A DNA stretch of 64,000 nucleotides from CAMPKL01 sp963817465. Lineage in GTDB: Bacteria > Acidobacteriota > Terriglobia > Bryobacterales > UBA6623. The stretch spans positions 348,293-412,292 of the forward strand of contig CAWFOP010000018.1 in assembly GCA_963817465.1 (NCBI GenBank), read 5' to 3'. A model generated the notes under the pieces. The model had not been told where the DNA came from and did no database searches. It was given only the letters and a program-made list of their open reading frames with translations. Each line of letters starts with the position of its first letter. The stretch's first letter is position 1. The translations under genes were made by a program, and so were the position numbers. Positions 1-8,080 of the stretch are shown piece after piece.

Positions 1-1288
1 CGGCGGGGGGATCGAGGCCGGGCTCGACGTTGGTGATCTTGAAGACGATCGGGTTCGGCCAACGTCGGTCGTTGTAGATGCGCTGGGCGCGAGTGGCGCT
101 GATGCGGAGGCCGGCGGGCGTTTGCTCCCACTTGGTCTGCGGCGTGACTTCCGGCCGGTACTCGAGAACCTTGTCATTCTGCCCCAGGATTGTCACCTTC
201 GTCTGCGGCGTCGATTTGACCGACTTAATGAGGAAGCTCTTCTCTTCGGCGTATTTCCACGGCTCTCCGGTGATGAAGGCATAGACGGTCGGCTCGTTCT
301 TGGCCTTGGTGAACCAGATGGGGCCTTCGTTGGTGATGATCCAAGTGCGCGTGCCCAGGATGGAATCACGGTTGATCATGTTCCACAAGGCGATCTCGCG
401 CAGGCGGTCCGATTGCGGCAGTGGGATGAAGCCGTCCGGGTGAGGCGCGATGTTGAGCAGCAGGTTGCCGCCCTTGGCGCGCGTCTCGATCAGCGTGTCG
501 ATGAGCTGCGTGCCCGACTTGAGGGTGTCGTTGGTCGGGCGATACTGCCACTGCACGCCCATGGTGAGGTTGCCTTCCCAGGCGCCGTCGAGCGGTATTC
601 CGGGAGTGTACTGCTCGGGCGTTTCGATGGCCCCGCGCGTGACGACGACGTTGGGCTGCAGCTCCCAGGCGACCTCTCTTAGCCCTTCCGCCTCGCCGTC
701 GATGAAGAAGACGTCGATCGGGCCGTAGTTGCTGAACAGCTCGCGGACTTGGGCTTGGTCGTAGGCCAGCAGGTCGGGGTTGTTGTGCGGCAGAACCTCG
801 GGCCGGCGACGGCTGATCAGCGTGCCCTGCTGGTGCAGAAAGTGGAAGTCGTCGGGAGAAAAGTAGATCCCAATGGCGATGCCCTCGGCTCGGAAGGCGT
901 CGACGACTTCTTTGGTCACGTCGTGGGCGAACGGCGTGTTCATGATCGAAAAATCGGTCGTTTTCGTGGCGTACATGCAAAATCCCGAGTGATGTTTGGC
1001 CGTGAATACGACATACTGGAAACCGGCCAGCTTGGCGAGACGCGCCCACTTGCGAGCGTCGAAATCTTCGGGATCGAACGTCTTCGGCAAATCGTTGAAG
1101 AAACGTTCCTGGTACTCATCCGAAGCGCCAACCAGCGAATGGCTGATCACCGAGCCGACCTGGCTGTCGACGCTCCAGTGGATAAAGAGGCCCAGGCCGA
1201 GGTCTCGGAACCAATCCAAACGTTCGGGTTTGTTCTGAGCGGACAGCAGGGCTGAGGAAAGCAGGGCGAGAATCAGCAAACGAGGCAT
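1..1288 (-). CDS. Alpha-L-fucosidase (GH29), 3' end cut by window edge
   Basis: Secreted glycoside hydrolase family 29 retaining fucosidase that removes terminal L-fucose from glycans. The minus-strand frame opens at ATG 1288 with a signal peptide (about residues 1-17, MPRLLILALLSS...SAQ) and stays open to base 1, so the C-terminus lies outside the window. The early motif LGLFIHW and the block FTAKHHSGFCMY (about 95-106) are family hallmarks; the Asp in FFIDG (about residue 197) is at the position of the GH29 catalytic nucleophile. The C-terminal part visible here looks like the beta-sandwich domain start. It stands alone, with no sugar transporter next to it. The family call is firm; the exact linkage specificity cannot be read from sequence. 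Confidence 0.88.
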   Translation of the reverse strand, partial: MPRLLILALLSSALLSAQNKPERLDWFRDLGLGLFIHWSVDSQVGSVISHSLVGASDEYQERFFNDLPKTFDPEDFDARKWARLAKLAGFQYVVFTAKHHSGFCMYATKTTDFSIMNTPFAHDVTKEVVDAFRAEGIAIGIYFSPDDFHFLHQQGTLISRRRPEVLPHNNPDLLAYDQAQVRELFSNYGPIDVFFIDGEAEGLREVAWELQPNVVVTRGAIETPEQYTPGIPLDGAWEGNLTMGVQWQYRPTNDTLKSGTQLIDTLIETRAKGGNLLLNIAPHPDGFIPLPQSDRLREIALWNMINRDSILGTRTWIITNEGPIWFTKAKNEPTVYAFITGEPWKYAEEKSFLIKSVKSTPQTKVTILGQNDKVLEYRPEVTPQTKWEQTPAGLRISATRAQRIYNDRRWPNPIVFKITNVEPGLDPPA

Positions 1289-1354
1289 CGCTCTGGATGA
1301 TATCAATGCGCGACACGCGGCTGTACCGTCGGCCGCGGAACTAGGAGGCTCCCC

Positions 1355-1474
1355 ATGAACCGTCTCGATTCCCGCCGCAGTTTCTTCGCTCGCATGGCCG
1401 CCGGCGCCGCGGTCGAATCAGCCGCCGGCGCGGCCGTCTCCGACGCCGAATGCAGCGCGCCGCCGAGGGAGTGA
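1355..1474 (+). pseudogene. Remnant of a Tat-exported protein gene (39 codons)
   Basis: A strong Shine-Dalgarno AGGAGG at 1343-1348 lies six bases before ATG 1355. The peptide starts MNRLDSRRSFFARMAAGAA, a twin-arginine signal of the type that precedes many acidobacterial oxidoreductases and sugar-metabolism enzymes. The frame stops at TGA 1472-1474, right after the signal, and no matching mature domain follows in any frame. I read it as the surviving 5' end of a decayed or deleted gene. A real 39-residue peptide is possible but less likely. Confidence 0.45.
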
Positions 1475-1765
1475 AGAAATTGCGCTCGCTGTGGGCCTAG
1501 GAATTCGCCCACAGCAACAACCGCGAAGCTCGAGGGCGGAGCAACGAACAGCCCCGGATCGAGCGGAGCGGAATCCGGGGATCTTGCTTCGTCCTCCCGG
1601 ACGAGGTCGCGCCGGCGTATTCACACACACTCGTGAGGGAGGGGTCTGCGAGCAACCGCAGGTGTTGACGCAAACCGCTTACTGACGTGCGCGGCTCAAG
1701 CGCGGAGGACGGCTTCGACGGCCTGCCGATTGTGACTGGGCGGCGATAGTTGCAAGAATGACCCT
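1475..1765. other. Intergenic stretch with three small hairpins, no gene seen
   Basis: No convincing reading frame. Three inverted repeats follow one another: 1488-1496 with 1507-1515 (GCTGTGGGC / GCCCACAGC, perfect 9 bp, loop 10); 1552-1559 with 1573-1580 (CCCCGGAT / ATCCGGGG); and 1589-1594 with 1599-1604 (TCGTCC / GGACGA). None is followed by a T-tract, so they are not typical intrinsic terminators. They could be REP-like elements or remains of a lost gene. Confidence 0.5.
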
Positions 1766-2837
1766 TTGGCTGAGCAGTTACCCAAGAAAATTAGTCGTAC
1801 GCTGCGCGAAGGCGTCTTGATCCCGGCGCATCCGCTGGCGTTGACGAGCGAGCGCAAGCTTGACGAGCGCCGTCAGCGGGCCTTGACGCGTTACTACGTG
1901 GACGCCGGCGCCGGCGGGCTCGCGGTCGGGGTCCACACGACGCAGTTCGAGATCCGCGAAAAGAAGGTCGGGCTGCTGCGGCCCGTGCTCGAATTGGCCG
2001 CCGAGACGGTGGCGGAGCGCAAGAAGGCCGTCGCCGGGTCATTGGCGTTGATCGCGGGAGTCTGCGGCCCGACTCGGCAAGCCGTCGAAGAGGCGGAACT
2101 GGCGCGCGATCTGGGGTACCACGCGGGCCTGCTCAGCTTGGCCGCATTGCAAAGGGCGTCGGTTGCGAAGCTGATCGAGCACGTTCGGGCCGTGGCCGAG
2201 GTGCTGCCGGTTTTTGGGTTCTACCTGCAGCCGAGCGTGGGCGGCCGCGAATTGCCGTACGAGTTTTGGCGCGAGTTTTGCGACATCGAAGGAGTCGTGG
2301 CGATCAAGATTGCGCCGTTCGATCGCTACCGCACCCTCGATGTGATGCGGGCGGTGATCGACTCGGGACGCGGCGGCGAAATCGCTCTCTACACGGGCAA
2401 CGACGACAACTTTCTCGTGGATCTGGTCACGCGCTATCGGCTGAACGGAGCGGCGTCTCCCCTGCCCTCCCGCATCGTGGGCGGGCTGCTGGGTCATTGG
2501 GCCGTCTGGACCCGGCGCTCGGTGGAACACTTTCGGGAAGCGCGGCGCATCGCCAATCGTGACCTGCCGGTTCCCCAGCAATTCCTCGAATTGGCGCAGC
2601 AAGTCACCGACGCGAACGGCGCCTTCTTCGACCCCCACGAACGGTTTCGCCGGCTGCATCGCCGGCCTTCACGAAGTGCTGCGCCGTCAGGGGCTGCTGG
2701 AAGAGGTCCGGCTGCTCAACCCGGACGAAGGCCTGTCGCGCGGACAGGCCGACGAAATCGAGCGAGTCTACCGCGCCTATCCGCACCTGAACGACGACTT
2801 GTTCGTGGCCCAGCGCCTGGACGGTTGGCTGTCCTAG
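1766..2837 (+). CDS. Dihydrodipicolinate synthase-family aldolase (frameshifted near 2632)
   Basis: Class I aldolase of the DapA/NanA superfamily (TIM barrel). These enzymes form a Schiff base between a lysine and pyruvate or a related keto acid. From TTG 1766 the motifs GVHTTQ, GFYLQP (Tyr about 153) and the Schiff-base lysine in AIKIAPF (about residue 181) are seen. After DANGAFFDP the frame changes: the family-typical ending NGFAGCIAGLHEVLRRQ...VYRAYPHLNDD lies one frame over and stops at TAG 2835-2837. Removing one C from the CCCCC run at 2632-2636 restores one open frame of about 357 codons. As written the frame would run to 2926 with a nonsense tail. The substrate is unknown. It is the divergent sugar-linked DHDPS-like type rather than bona fide DapA. 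Confidence 0.8.
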
Positions 2838-3733
2838 TCTTGCGGTACGCGCCAGCCCGCCTCACCGTCCTTGACGAGGCCCAAAGGCTGCAGGACCTGC
2901 TCGAGCGGTCGCGTCGAAAGGATTAACAGGCCCTGATCGCTGGGGCTTTCCCGGACATACGCCGTCGCGCCGCCCAGCCAGGCTTCGAGCTGTCCCGGCT
3001 GCGCCTCGGCGAGCGATTCGCTGTCGAGCAGCGGCACAAAGTACGGCTGCGCGCGGAAAGTTGCTTCGGTGATCGCGGGCAGCAGCGTCGCGCGCGTCTT
3101 CGCGAGCCACGCGTCGACGTCTTCGTTGAGGAAGACTTCCAGTCCGACGCCGCGGCCGGTCATTTCGCGGCGAGCGGAATCGCGCGCTTCAGGCCCGGCG
3201 CTGACCCGAAAAACGTAGCGGATCAGCACGCGGGACGGCGCGCCGCGCAGCTTGAGGAAGAAATCCTTCCAGCTCCACAGCGTCGGGGGCTTGCGATTCG
3301 GGAAGACGCCGAGGCCCTGCATGGGAATCCAATCGACGCCGTGCGCGGACAGCAGCGCCGCACCGCCTTTTTTCGCGAGATCTTCGATCTGAATGAAGAA
3401 CTGCGACGGCGCGGCGCCCTGGAGCGCCCCAGCCAGGTTCTCGGTCAACTCCGCGAGCGGCGCCGCGTAGCGCTGGTGGACGGGAAAATCGCCGAGCGGC
3501 ACGAGCGCCGCGTGATATCCCGGAGGCGCTGAGACGCGGCGCAGCGGGATTCCGGCCGGGCCGTTTTCCGACGCCTTCCACGGATCGCCCAGGCCGACCT
3601 GCGCGAGCTTGCCTTCTCCGGGTAAAAATCCGCTCATGACGATTACGACGGCGACCGCGGCGACCGCCAGGATGAGCATGATGCGGCGGCTTCTGGCTTG
3701 GTTACGTCGCTGCTCTTCATAAGGCGGCCTCAT
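2834..3733 (-). CDS. VgrG-linked paralogue family, membrane-anchored member
   Basis: Unrecognised 299-residue protein. A single membrane helix near the N-terminus (about residues 18-37, MLILAVAAVAVVIVMSGFL) suggests an inner-membrane anchor with a large soluble domain. It is a paralogue of the two upstream genes: HGVDWIPMQGLGVFPNRKPP here matches HGVDWMPSIGLGIWPDREPP in the next one, and RESPSDQGLLILSTRPLEQVL matches the C-terminal block of both. I chose ATG 3733 because the open frame further upstream is low-complexity and lacks start signals. It is the last gene of the run that begins with vgrG. Likely T6SS-associated (chaperone, adaptor, effector or immunity); the sequence does not say which. 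Confidence 0.72.
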   Translation of the reverse strand: MRPPYEEQRRNQARSRRIMLILAVAAVAVVIVMSGFLPGEGKLAQVGLGDPWKASENGPAGIPLRRVSAPPGYHAALVPLGDFPVHQRYAAPLAELTENLAGALQGAAPSQFFIQIEDLAKKGGAALLSAHGVDWIPMQGLGVFPNRKPPTLWSWKDFFLKLRGAPSRVLIRYVFRVSAGPEARDSARREMTGRGVGLEVFLNEDVDAWLAKTRATLLPAITEATFRAQPYFVPLLDSESLAEAQPGQLEAWLGGATAYVRESPSDQGLLILSTRPLEQVLQPLGLVKDGEAGWRVPQD

Positions 3734-3755
3734 CGAGGTCCAGTGTACCCCTCCC

Positions 3756-4502
3756 CTACTCGATTGCAAACGACCAACCCGCGCTCGAGCTTTCGCCTCC
3801 CAAGGCCTTGAAGATGTCGTCGAGCGGGTGCTTGGAGACGAGCAGGAGGCCCTTGTCTTCGGGGCTGTCGCGCGCATACAGGTGCGCTCCGGCCAGCCAG
3901 CGCTCCAAGTCGTCGGGTTTCGCCGACTTGACGCCCGCGGCGTCGAGCAGCGGGCAGACGAAGGGAAAGCCCTTGAACATCGGGTCGACCAGCTTGTCGC
4001 CCAAGGCCTGCTGAAAGCGCGCCAGCATGGCGTCGCCGTCGCGCTCGATCATCAGCTCGAGGTAGCTTCCCTTGCCGAGCATCACGGTGCGAGCGTGCCG
4101 GCGAGCGGCCGGCTCGCCTCCCAGCCGCACCACCTGGTGCATGAGCGGGCGGACGGTTTGGCCGACTTCGAGCTGTTCGAAGTCGTCGCGCGTCCAGGGC
4201 TTGGGCGGTTCGCGGTCAGGCCAGATTCCCAAGCCTATCGAGGGCATCCAATCGACTCCATGCTCCTGGACGAGATCGGCCCCGTCGCCCAGATGCAGCT
4301 CATTGACTTGCAAGAATGATTCGAGCTTGAGCGGGTATTGCCCGACCAGCGCTTGCGCGATCCGCTCGACGAACGACCGCACGGGCTTGGCCGCGTTTTC
4401 CGGCATCGGGTGCGCCCCGCCGGCGGGGACGAGCCAAGCTTGCCACGAAGTAGGAGCTTCGAGGGCCTGAGCGGTGAACGGTTTGATTGTTGCTTGCGCC
4501 AT
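3756..4502 (-). CDS. VgrG-linked paralogue family, soluble member
   Basis: Unrecognised 248-residue protein without signal peptide or membrane helix. Two shared blocks define the family: HGVDWMPSIGLGIWPDREPPKPW in the middle (about 80-102) and RDSPEDKGLLLVSKHPLDDIF near the C-terminus. It lies 22 bases after the larger paralogue's coding end pattern continues and 15 bases downstream of the 4518-5423 gene, in one transcription unit with vgrG. No catalytic motif is evident. The predicted role is T6SS cargo or cargo handling, by position only. Confidence 0.7.
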   Translation of the reverse strand: MAQATIKPFTAQALEAPTSWQAWLVPAGGAHPMPENAAKPVRSFVERIAQALVGQYPLKLESFLQVNELHLGDGADLVQEHGVDWMPSIGLGIWPDREPPKPWTRDDFEQLEVGQTVRPLMHQVVRLGGEPAARRHARTVMLGKGSYLELMIERDGDAMLARFQQALGDKLVDPMFKGFPFVCPLLDAAGVKSAKPDDLERWLAGAHLYARDSPEDKGLLLVSKHPLDDIFKALGGESSSAGWSFAIE

Positions 4503-4517
4503 GGGTTCTCAGGCTCC

Positions 4518-5423
4518 TTAGCTGACGGGATAAACCCAGCCTTCGTCGCGCATGGCCTTGAGGATCTCGATCATCGGTTCGTCGAGGTCGTGCTTCGACG
4601 CGATCAACACGCCCTTATCAAGCATGCTTTCACGCATGTAGACGTCGAAGAGCGAATACCACTTTTCGACCGTCTCATCGTCGGCGCCGAAGAAGTGTCG
4701 CGTTTCGAGCAAAGGAAGAATGAACAACATGCCCGGAAATTGCGGATCGTTCTTGATGTCTTCGCCGAACAGCTCCTTGCTCTTGGGGAGAAAGGAGTCT
4801 TGCAGCGAGTAAGTCATTTCATGATGCCGCTGGACGTTGAACTTCTTGAACATCGGATGCTTCATCATGCCTGGAGTGAAAGCCATTTCCGGCGCCTCGG
4901 TTTCGGGGTCCGGGGCGAGGTAGAGCGTCGTCATCCCGCCGTGCCCGAAGAAGAGCTCGCGCTGCTCGACGGCGGCCTTGTTGAGAAACCAATATGCGAA
5001 GTCCGCGATGTAGTCGCTCATGCTGAACTTCTTGCTGCCGTCGCCGAAGGCATAGACGTCTTGTTCGGTAGGGGGCGCCGGAAAGGTGACTTCTTCCCCG
5101 GGCCGCCGAGCCAAACCCAGATGCGGCCGGTGTTCGATGGCCGTCCGCAGAAACGCGTCCTTCATGTCGCCGAGCTTCTCGAGGGCCTTGAAGGCAAGGA
5201 AACTCTCGGGCCGCAGGCCCAGTTCGCCTTTGAAGTGCTCCTCGATGCGCCTGCAGAATTCGAGAACCCATTTGCGTAGGCCGTCCGACATCGGCCACGC
5301 GCCGGCCGCGAGCCAGTAGAGCGACTGATTGGTGATCTTCTCGGCGCGCCGGAAGGGCAGCAACTCCTTGCTGCGATCGATGGGGCTGAGCCTTTCGCGG
5401 CTGCGGTCGACTTTTTCTGCCAT
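4518..5423 (-). CDS. VgrG-linked paralogue family, long soluble member
   Basis: Unrecognised 301-residue soluble protein. Its C-terminal block (YMRESMLDKGVLIASKHDLDE) aligns with those of the two downstream genes, so three tandem, divergent copies follow the spike genes. The N-terminal half is longer than in the others and includes a Trp-rich segment (NQSLYWLAAGAWPMSDGL, about 32-49). No membrane segment or enzymatic motif is seen. Gaps of 15 bases downstream and 66 bases upstream support co-transcription with the spike protein gene. Confidence 0.7.
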   Translation of the reverse strand: MAEKVDRSRERLSPIDRSKELLPFRRAEKITNQSLYWLAAGAWPMSDGLRKWVLEFCRRIEEHFKGELGLRPESFLAFKALEKLGDMKDAFLRTAIEHRPHLGLARRPGEEVTFPAPPTEQDVYAFGDGSKKFSMSDYIADFAYWFLNKAAVEQRELFFGHGGMTTLYLAPDPETEAPEMAFTPGMMKHPMFKKFNVQRHHEMTYSLQDSFLPKSKELFGEDIKNDPQFPGMLFILPLLETRHFFGADDETVEKWYSLFDVYMRESMLDKGVLIASKHDLDEPMIEILKAMRDEGWVYPVS

Positions 5424-5489
5424 GCTGATCTATTGCTCCGCCCAATGCTCGAGACGACGGGCAGCGAAAATCGCCGCCCGACCCCGGGA

Positions 5490-6230
5490 CTAGTTTCCGC
5501 CCACTGAGGTTGGCGGACCCGACAAAGTTGCGCCGACGTGACCTCGAACTGCGGCGGCGCCGGCCTTAGCGGCGTTTATGACTCCGCGGGCTCCGGCCGC
5601 AAGCGCCTTCGCGCCGGTCGCGTCCGTCTTGAGGCCGTATCCGCCGTTTGCCATCGCCTCCACCTTCGTCTCGAGCGTCGTGACCTCGAGCTTGTAGCCG
5701 GTGACGCCGAACGCCGCGCCAGTGGCCTCGACCTTGAGCAGCGTGATCCCGATCGCGATCGACTTGAACGCGAATTCGGCGTTGATCTGCTGAAAGAAGC
5801 TGGTCGGTTCCGAGATGTTGCGCGGCGAGCAGTGCGTCTCGGTCAGAGGCGCGATGAACGTGCGGGTCGTGGGCCCGACGTTCAACGTGGTTTCGGCCAG
5901 TAGGACGGTCCGAGTGATGCTGCCGACGTGCGTGCAGGTTTCGTTCCCGAGTCGCATGTACGTCAGATTGCCGAGGCGCGTGATGTTCTGGTTGCCGGTC
6001 TGCATGATCTTGTCATTGCCGGTGTGGATCAGGTTGTTGTTGCCGATCCACAGGTCGTCGCGATCGCCTTTGCGAATCGACACGTGTACGCCTGTCACGC
6101 CCGTTATTCCGGATGTGCTGGCGATGCTGGGCCAAACCAGAGCGCTTGCCTGCTTGACCTTAGCCGCCGGCGTACGCTTGTCGGCGTCCACTTTCGGAAT
6201 TATGGGAACCATCCCTTTGGTGGTGGGCAT
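5490..6230 (-). CDS. Putative spike-extension protein with GN repeats
   Basis: 246-residue protein between vgrG and the three-paralogue set. Residues about 60-105 contain repeats of roughly eight residues with a Gly-Asn or Gly core (IGNNNLIHTGND, MQTGNQNITRLGN, MRLGNETCTHVG). This resembles the triple-stranded beta-helix needle of phage gp5 and VgrG tails. The C-terminal third is Ala/Gly-rich. No PAAR motif set is recognisable, so it may replace or extend the tip rather than be a classic PAAR protein. It could also be an effector carried on the spike. The gene starts 42 bases after the vgrG stop. Confidence 0.62.
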   Translation of the reverse strand: MPTTKGMVPIIPKVDADKRTPAAKVKQASALVWPSIASTSGITGVTGVHVSIRKGDRDDLWIGNNNLIHTGNDKIMQTGNQNITRLGNLTYMRLGNETCTHVGSITRTVLLAETTLNVGPTTRTFIAPLTETHCSPRNISEPTSFFQQINAEFAFKSIAIGITLLKVEATGAAFGVTGYKLEVTTLETKVEAMANGGYGLKTDATGAKALAAGARGVINAAKAGAAAVRGHVGATLSGPPTSVGGN

Positions 6231-6272
6231 GTCGAGTCTCCTTGGCGTTCGTTGCGACTATCGGGTTCGCGG

Positions 6273-7907
6273 CTATCCGGTTTGATTCGAGTCGAACGCG
6301 CTCTGGCGGTGAATGCGGCCGCCTTCGGCGCGCATCACGATGTCGCCGTTGGGGCCGGCGTCCAGCAGCAGCAACGATCGACCGGGGCTTTCCGGATTGT
6401 TGTGCGTCATGAAAAACTGCAGGCCGCCGGGCACGTGCAACGAAATGGCTTCGTTGTCGGGCTTGTCGTTGAGGTAGATCGCGGCGCCGCTCTTGGTGAT
6501 GATCTTCTTGGTGTAGTTTTCCTTGAGATCCTCGTTCGCCGAGCCGCCCTTGCTTTGGGTCGCGTCGTCGCGGAAGCCTTCATCGGGCTGCGGATTCTCT
6601 CCGTTCCATAGGCAGCCGACAACATAGGGCCGCTCCATATCGCCCATCTCGAAGGCCACTAACACTTCGTCGCCCACCTCGGGCATGAAGACGATGCCGC
6701 GGCCGGCGCCGGCGTGAGCCGAAACCATCCGCGCCCAGCCGGTCTCGCCGCCGTCCATCCATTCGTACTGAATCTGCACGCGGCCCAGACGGCGCGGATC
6801 ATTGTGCTCGATGACGGTGGCCGGAACCACGCCATGAATGATGTGCGGCGCGGGGCGCTCGGGATCGGTCCAGGTCTTCCAGACCGTGCAGTCGAAGGTG
6901 TTTTCGTATCCGGCGGGCGTCCACTGGTGCGTCACCTTCGTGATTCCGTACTCGCCGGTGAATTCGGCTTGCCCTTCGATCTCCACCTTGTCTCCCGCGC
7001 GCAGGCCGGGATGGCGGCTCGTACCGTGGCCGATGGTCTTTGAACCGAGGGCGCGCGCCGCTTCCTTCTCGAGCAGTTGACCGAATTCCTGAGGCGAGGG
7101 AGCGCGCTGCTCGACCGCCAGGGCCGTCGGGCCAAGGTTCTTTTGGGACTGCTCCTTGACCGCGTTGAACATCTTTTCGCCCGGGCCGAAGTTGTCGGGG
7201 TCCTTCTTGACTTCCTCGTGCAGCTCGATCTTGCGTTCGCGAATGTTGTAATGGGAGCCTTCAAACATCGGCTCGCCGAGCTTGCCGCGAATCGCGAAAC
7301 GCACCAGGCCCTCGACGCCGCGCCACTTGATTTTGACGCCCTTGTCGAAGGCGCCGCGGATCTCGACGCCGTCCTTGGTGGGCCGCAGCCAGGCCCAGTT
7401 GTAGTCGGCCTGCTTCTTCATGAAGGCGAAGTCGTCTTCGTCCCACTGGCAATAGTTGAGCTTGCGCTCGGGGTCCCATCCTTTCGCGGCGACTTCCTTC
7501 ACTTCGGCGTTCAAGCCGTGGTCGGACGTAAGATCCTTGCACACGTCCTGCATACTCTTTTTCCGGAAATACTTGTGGCGCTTGCGCTTGGCGAGGCGAA
7601 TGCTCTTGGTGACGCCCGAGATGCGGGCGGCGTAGCTGCCGTAGATCTCGAAGATCAGCTCGGCTTCTTCGACGATGCCCTCGAATAGCGTGTACGGTGT
7701 TCCGCCGTTGTCGGACGCCGTGATGATCAGATCTTTGCCAAGGCAGTCTTCGATCGGAAAACGCCGGTCCTCGGTCTGTAAGATCTCGAGTCCGCAGCGC
7801 CAATGATCGTTGAGCTGCTGCAAAACGTCGACGGACCGCAAGACGCAACCCTTGCTGAATTCGTCGTGCGTCTTACCGTCGATCTTGACTGTGATCTCAC
7901 CGTTCAT
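6273..7907 (-). CDS. vgrG: T6SS spike protein VgrG (TssI)
   Basis: 544-residue trimeric spike of the injection apparatus. The first ~330 residues are gp27-like (phage hub) with CQWDEDDFAFMKK and DYNWAWLRP typical of VgrG. The gp5 OB-fold follows (VIEHNDPRRLGRVQIQYEW ... MPEVGDEVLVAFEMGD), then a beta-rich tail ending GRIHRQSAF. In T6SS VgrG sits on the Hcp tube tip and is expelled with it. No extra effector domain is fused at the C-terminus. It starts the run spike protein, then three paralogues. 173 bases separate it from the caspase gene upstream. Confidence 0.92.
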   Translation of the reverse strand: MNGEITVKIDGKTHDEFSKGCVLRSVDVLQQLNDHWRCGLEILQTEDRRFPIEDCLGKDLIITASDNGGTPYTLFEGIVEEAELIFEIYGSYAARISGVTKSIRLAKRKRHKYFRKKSMQDVCKDLTSDHGLNAEVKEVAAKGWDPERKLNYCQWDEDDFAFMKKQADYNWAWLRPTKDGVEIRGAFDKGVKIKWRGVEGLVRFAIRGKLGEPMFEGSHYNIRERKIELHEEVKKDPDNFGPGEKMFNAVKEQSQKNLGPTALAVEQRAPSPQEFGQLLEKEAARALGSKTIGHGTSRHPGLRAGDKVEIEGQAEFTGEYGITKVTHQWTPAGYENTFDCTVWKTWTDPERPAPHIIHGVVPATVIEHNDPRRLGRVQIQYEWMDGGETGWARMVSAHAGAGRGIVFMPEVGDEVLVAFEMGDMERPYVVGCLWNGENPQPDEGFRDDATQSKGGSANEDLKENYTKKIITKSGAAIYLNDKPDNEAISLHVPGGLQFFMTHNNPESPGRSLLLLDAGPNGDIVMRAEGGRIHRQSAFDSNQTG

Positions 7908-8080
7908 CGAGGTATCTCCTGCTTAAGAAGGCGACAATAGCGAGCGTTTCGCCTCAGGCGCTCGCGACTTGTCCGGATGTCGAGGTTAGAGGGTTCCGAG
8001 TGCTGAGACGACCCGGCCGGCCGAGGCCGACAAACGGCCTGAGCAGGGACTGGGAGGCGCGTGAAAGGGGCGACATTCAC

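Noticed and set aside
366..1049. 227-codon open frame on the minus strand inside the fucosidase
   Set aside because: Arg/Ala/His-rich nonsense; the GH29 frame over the same bases gives a clear enzyme.
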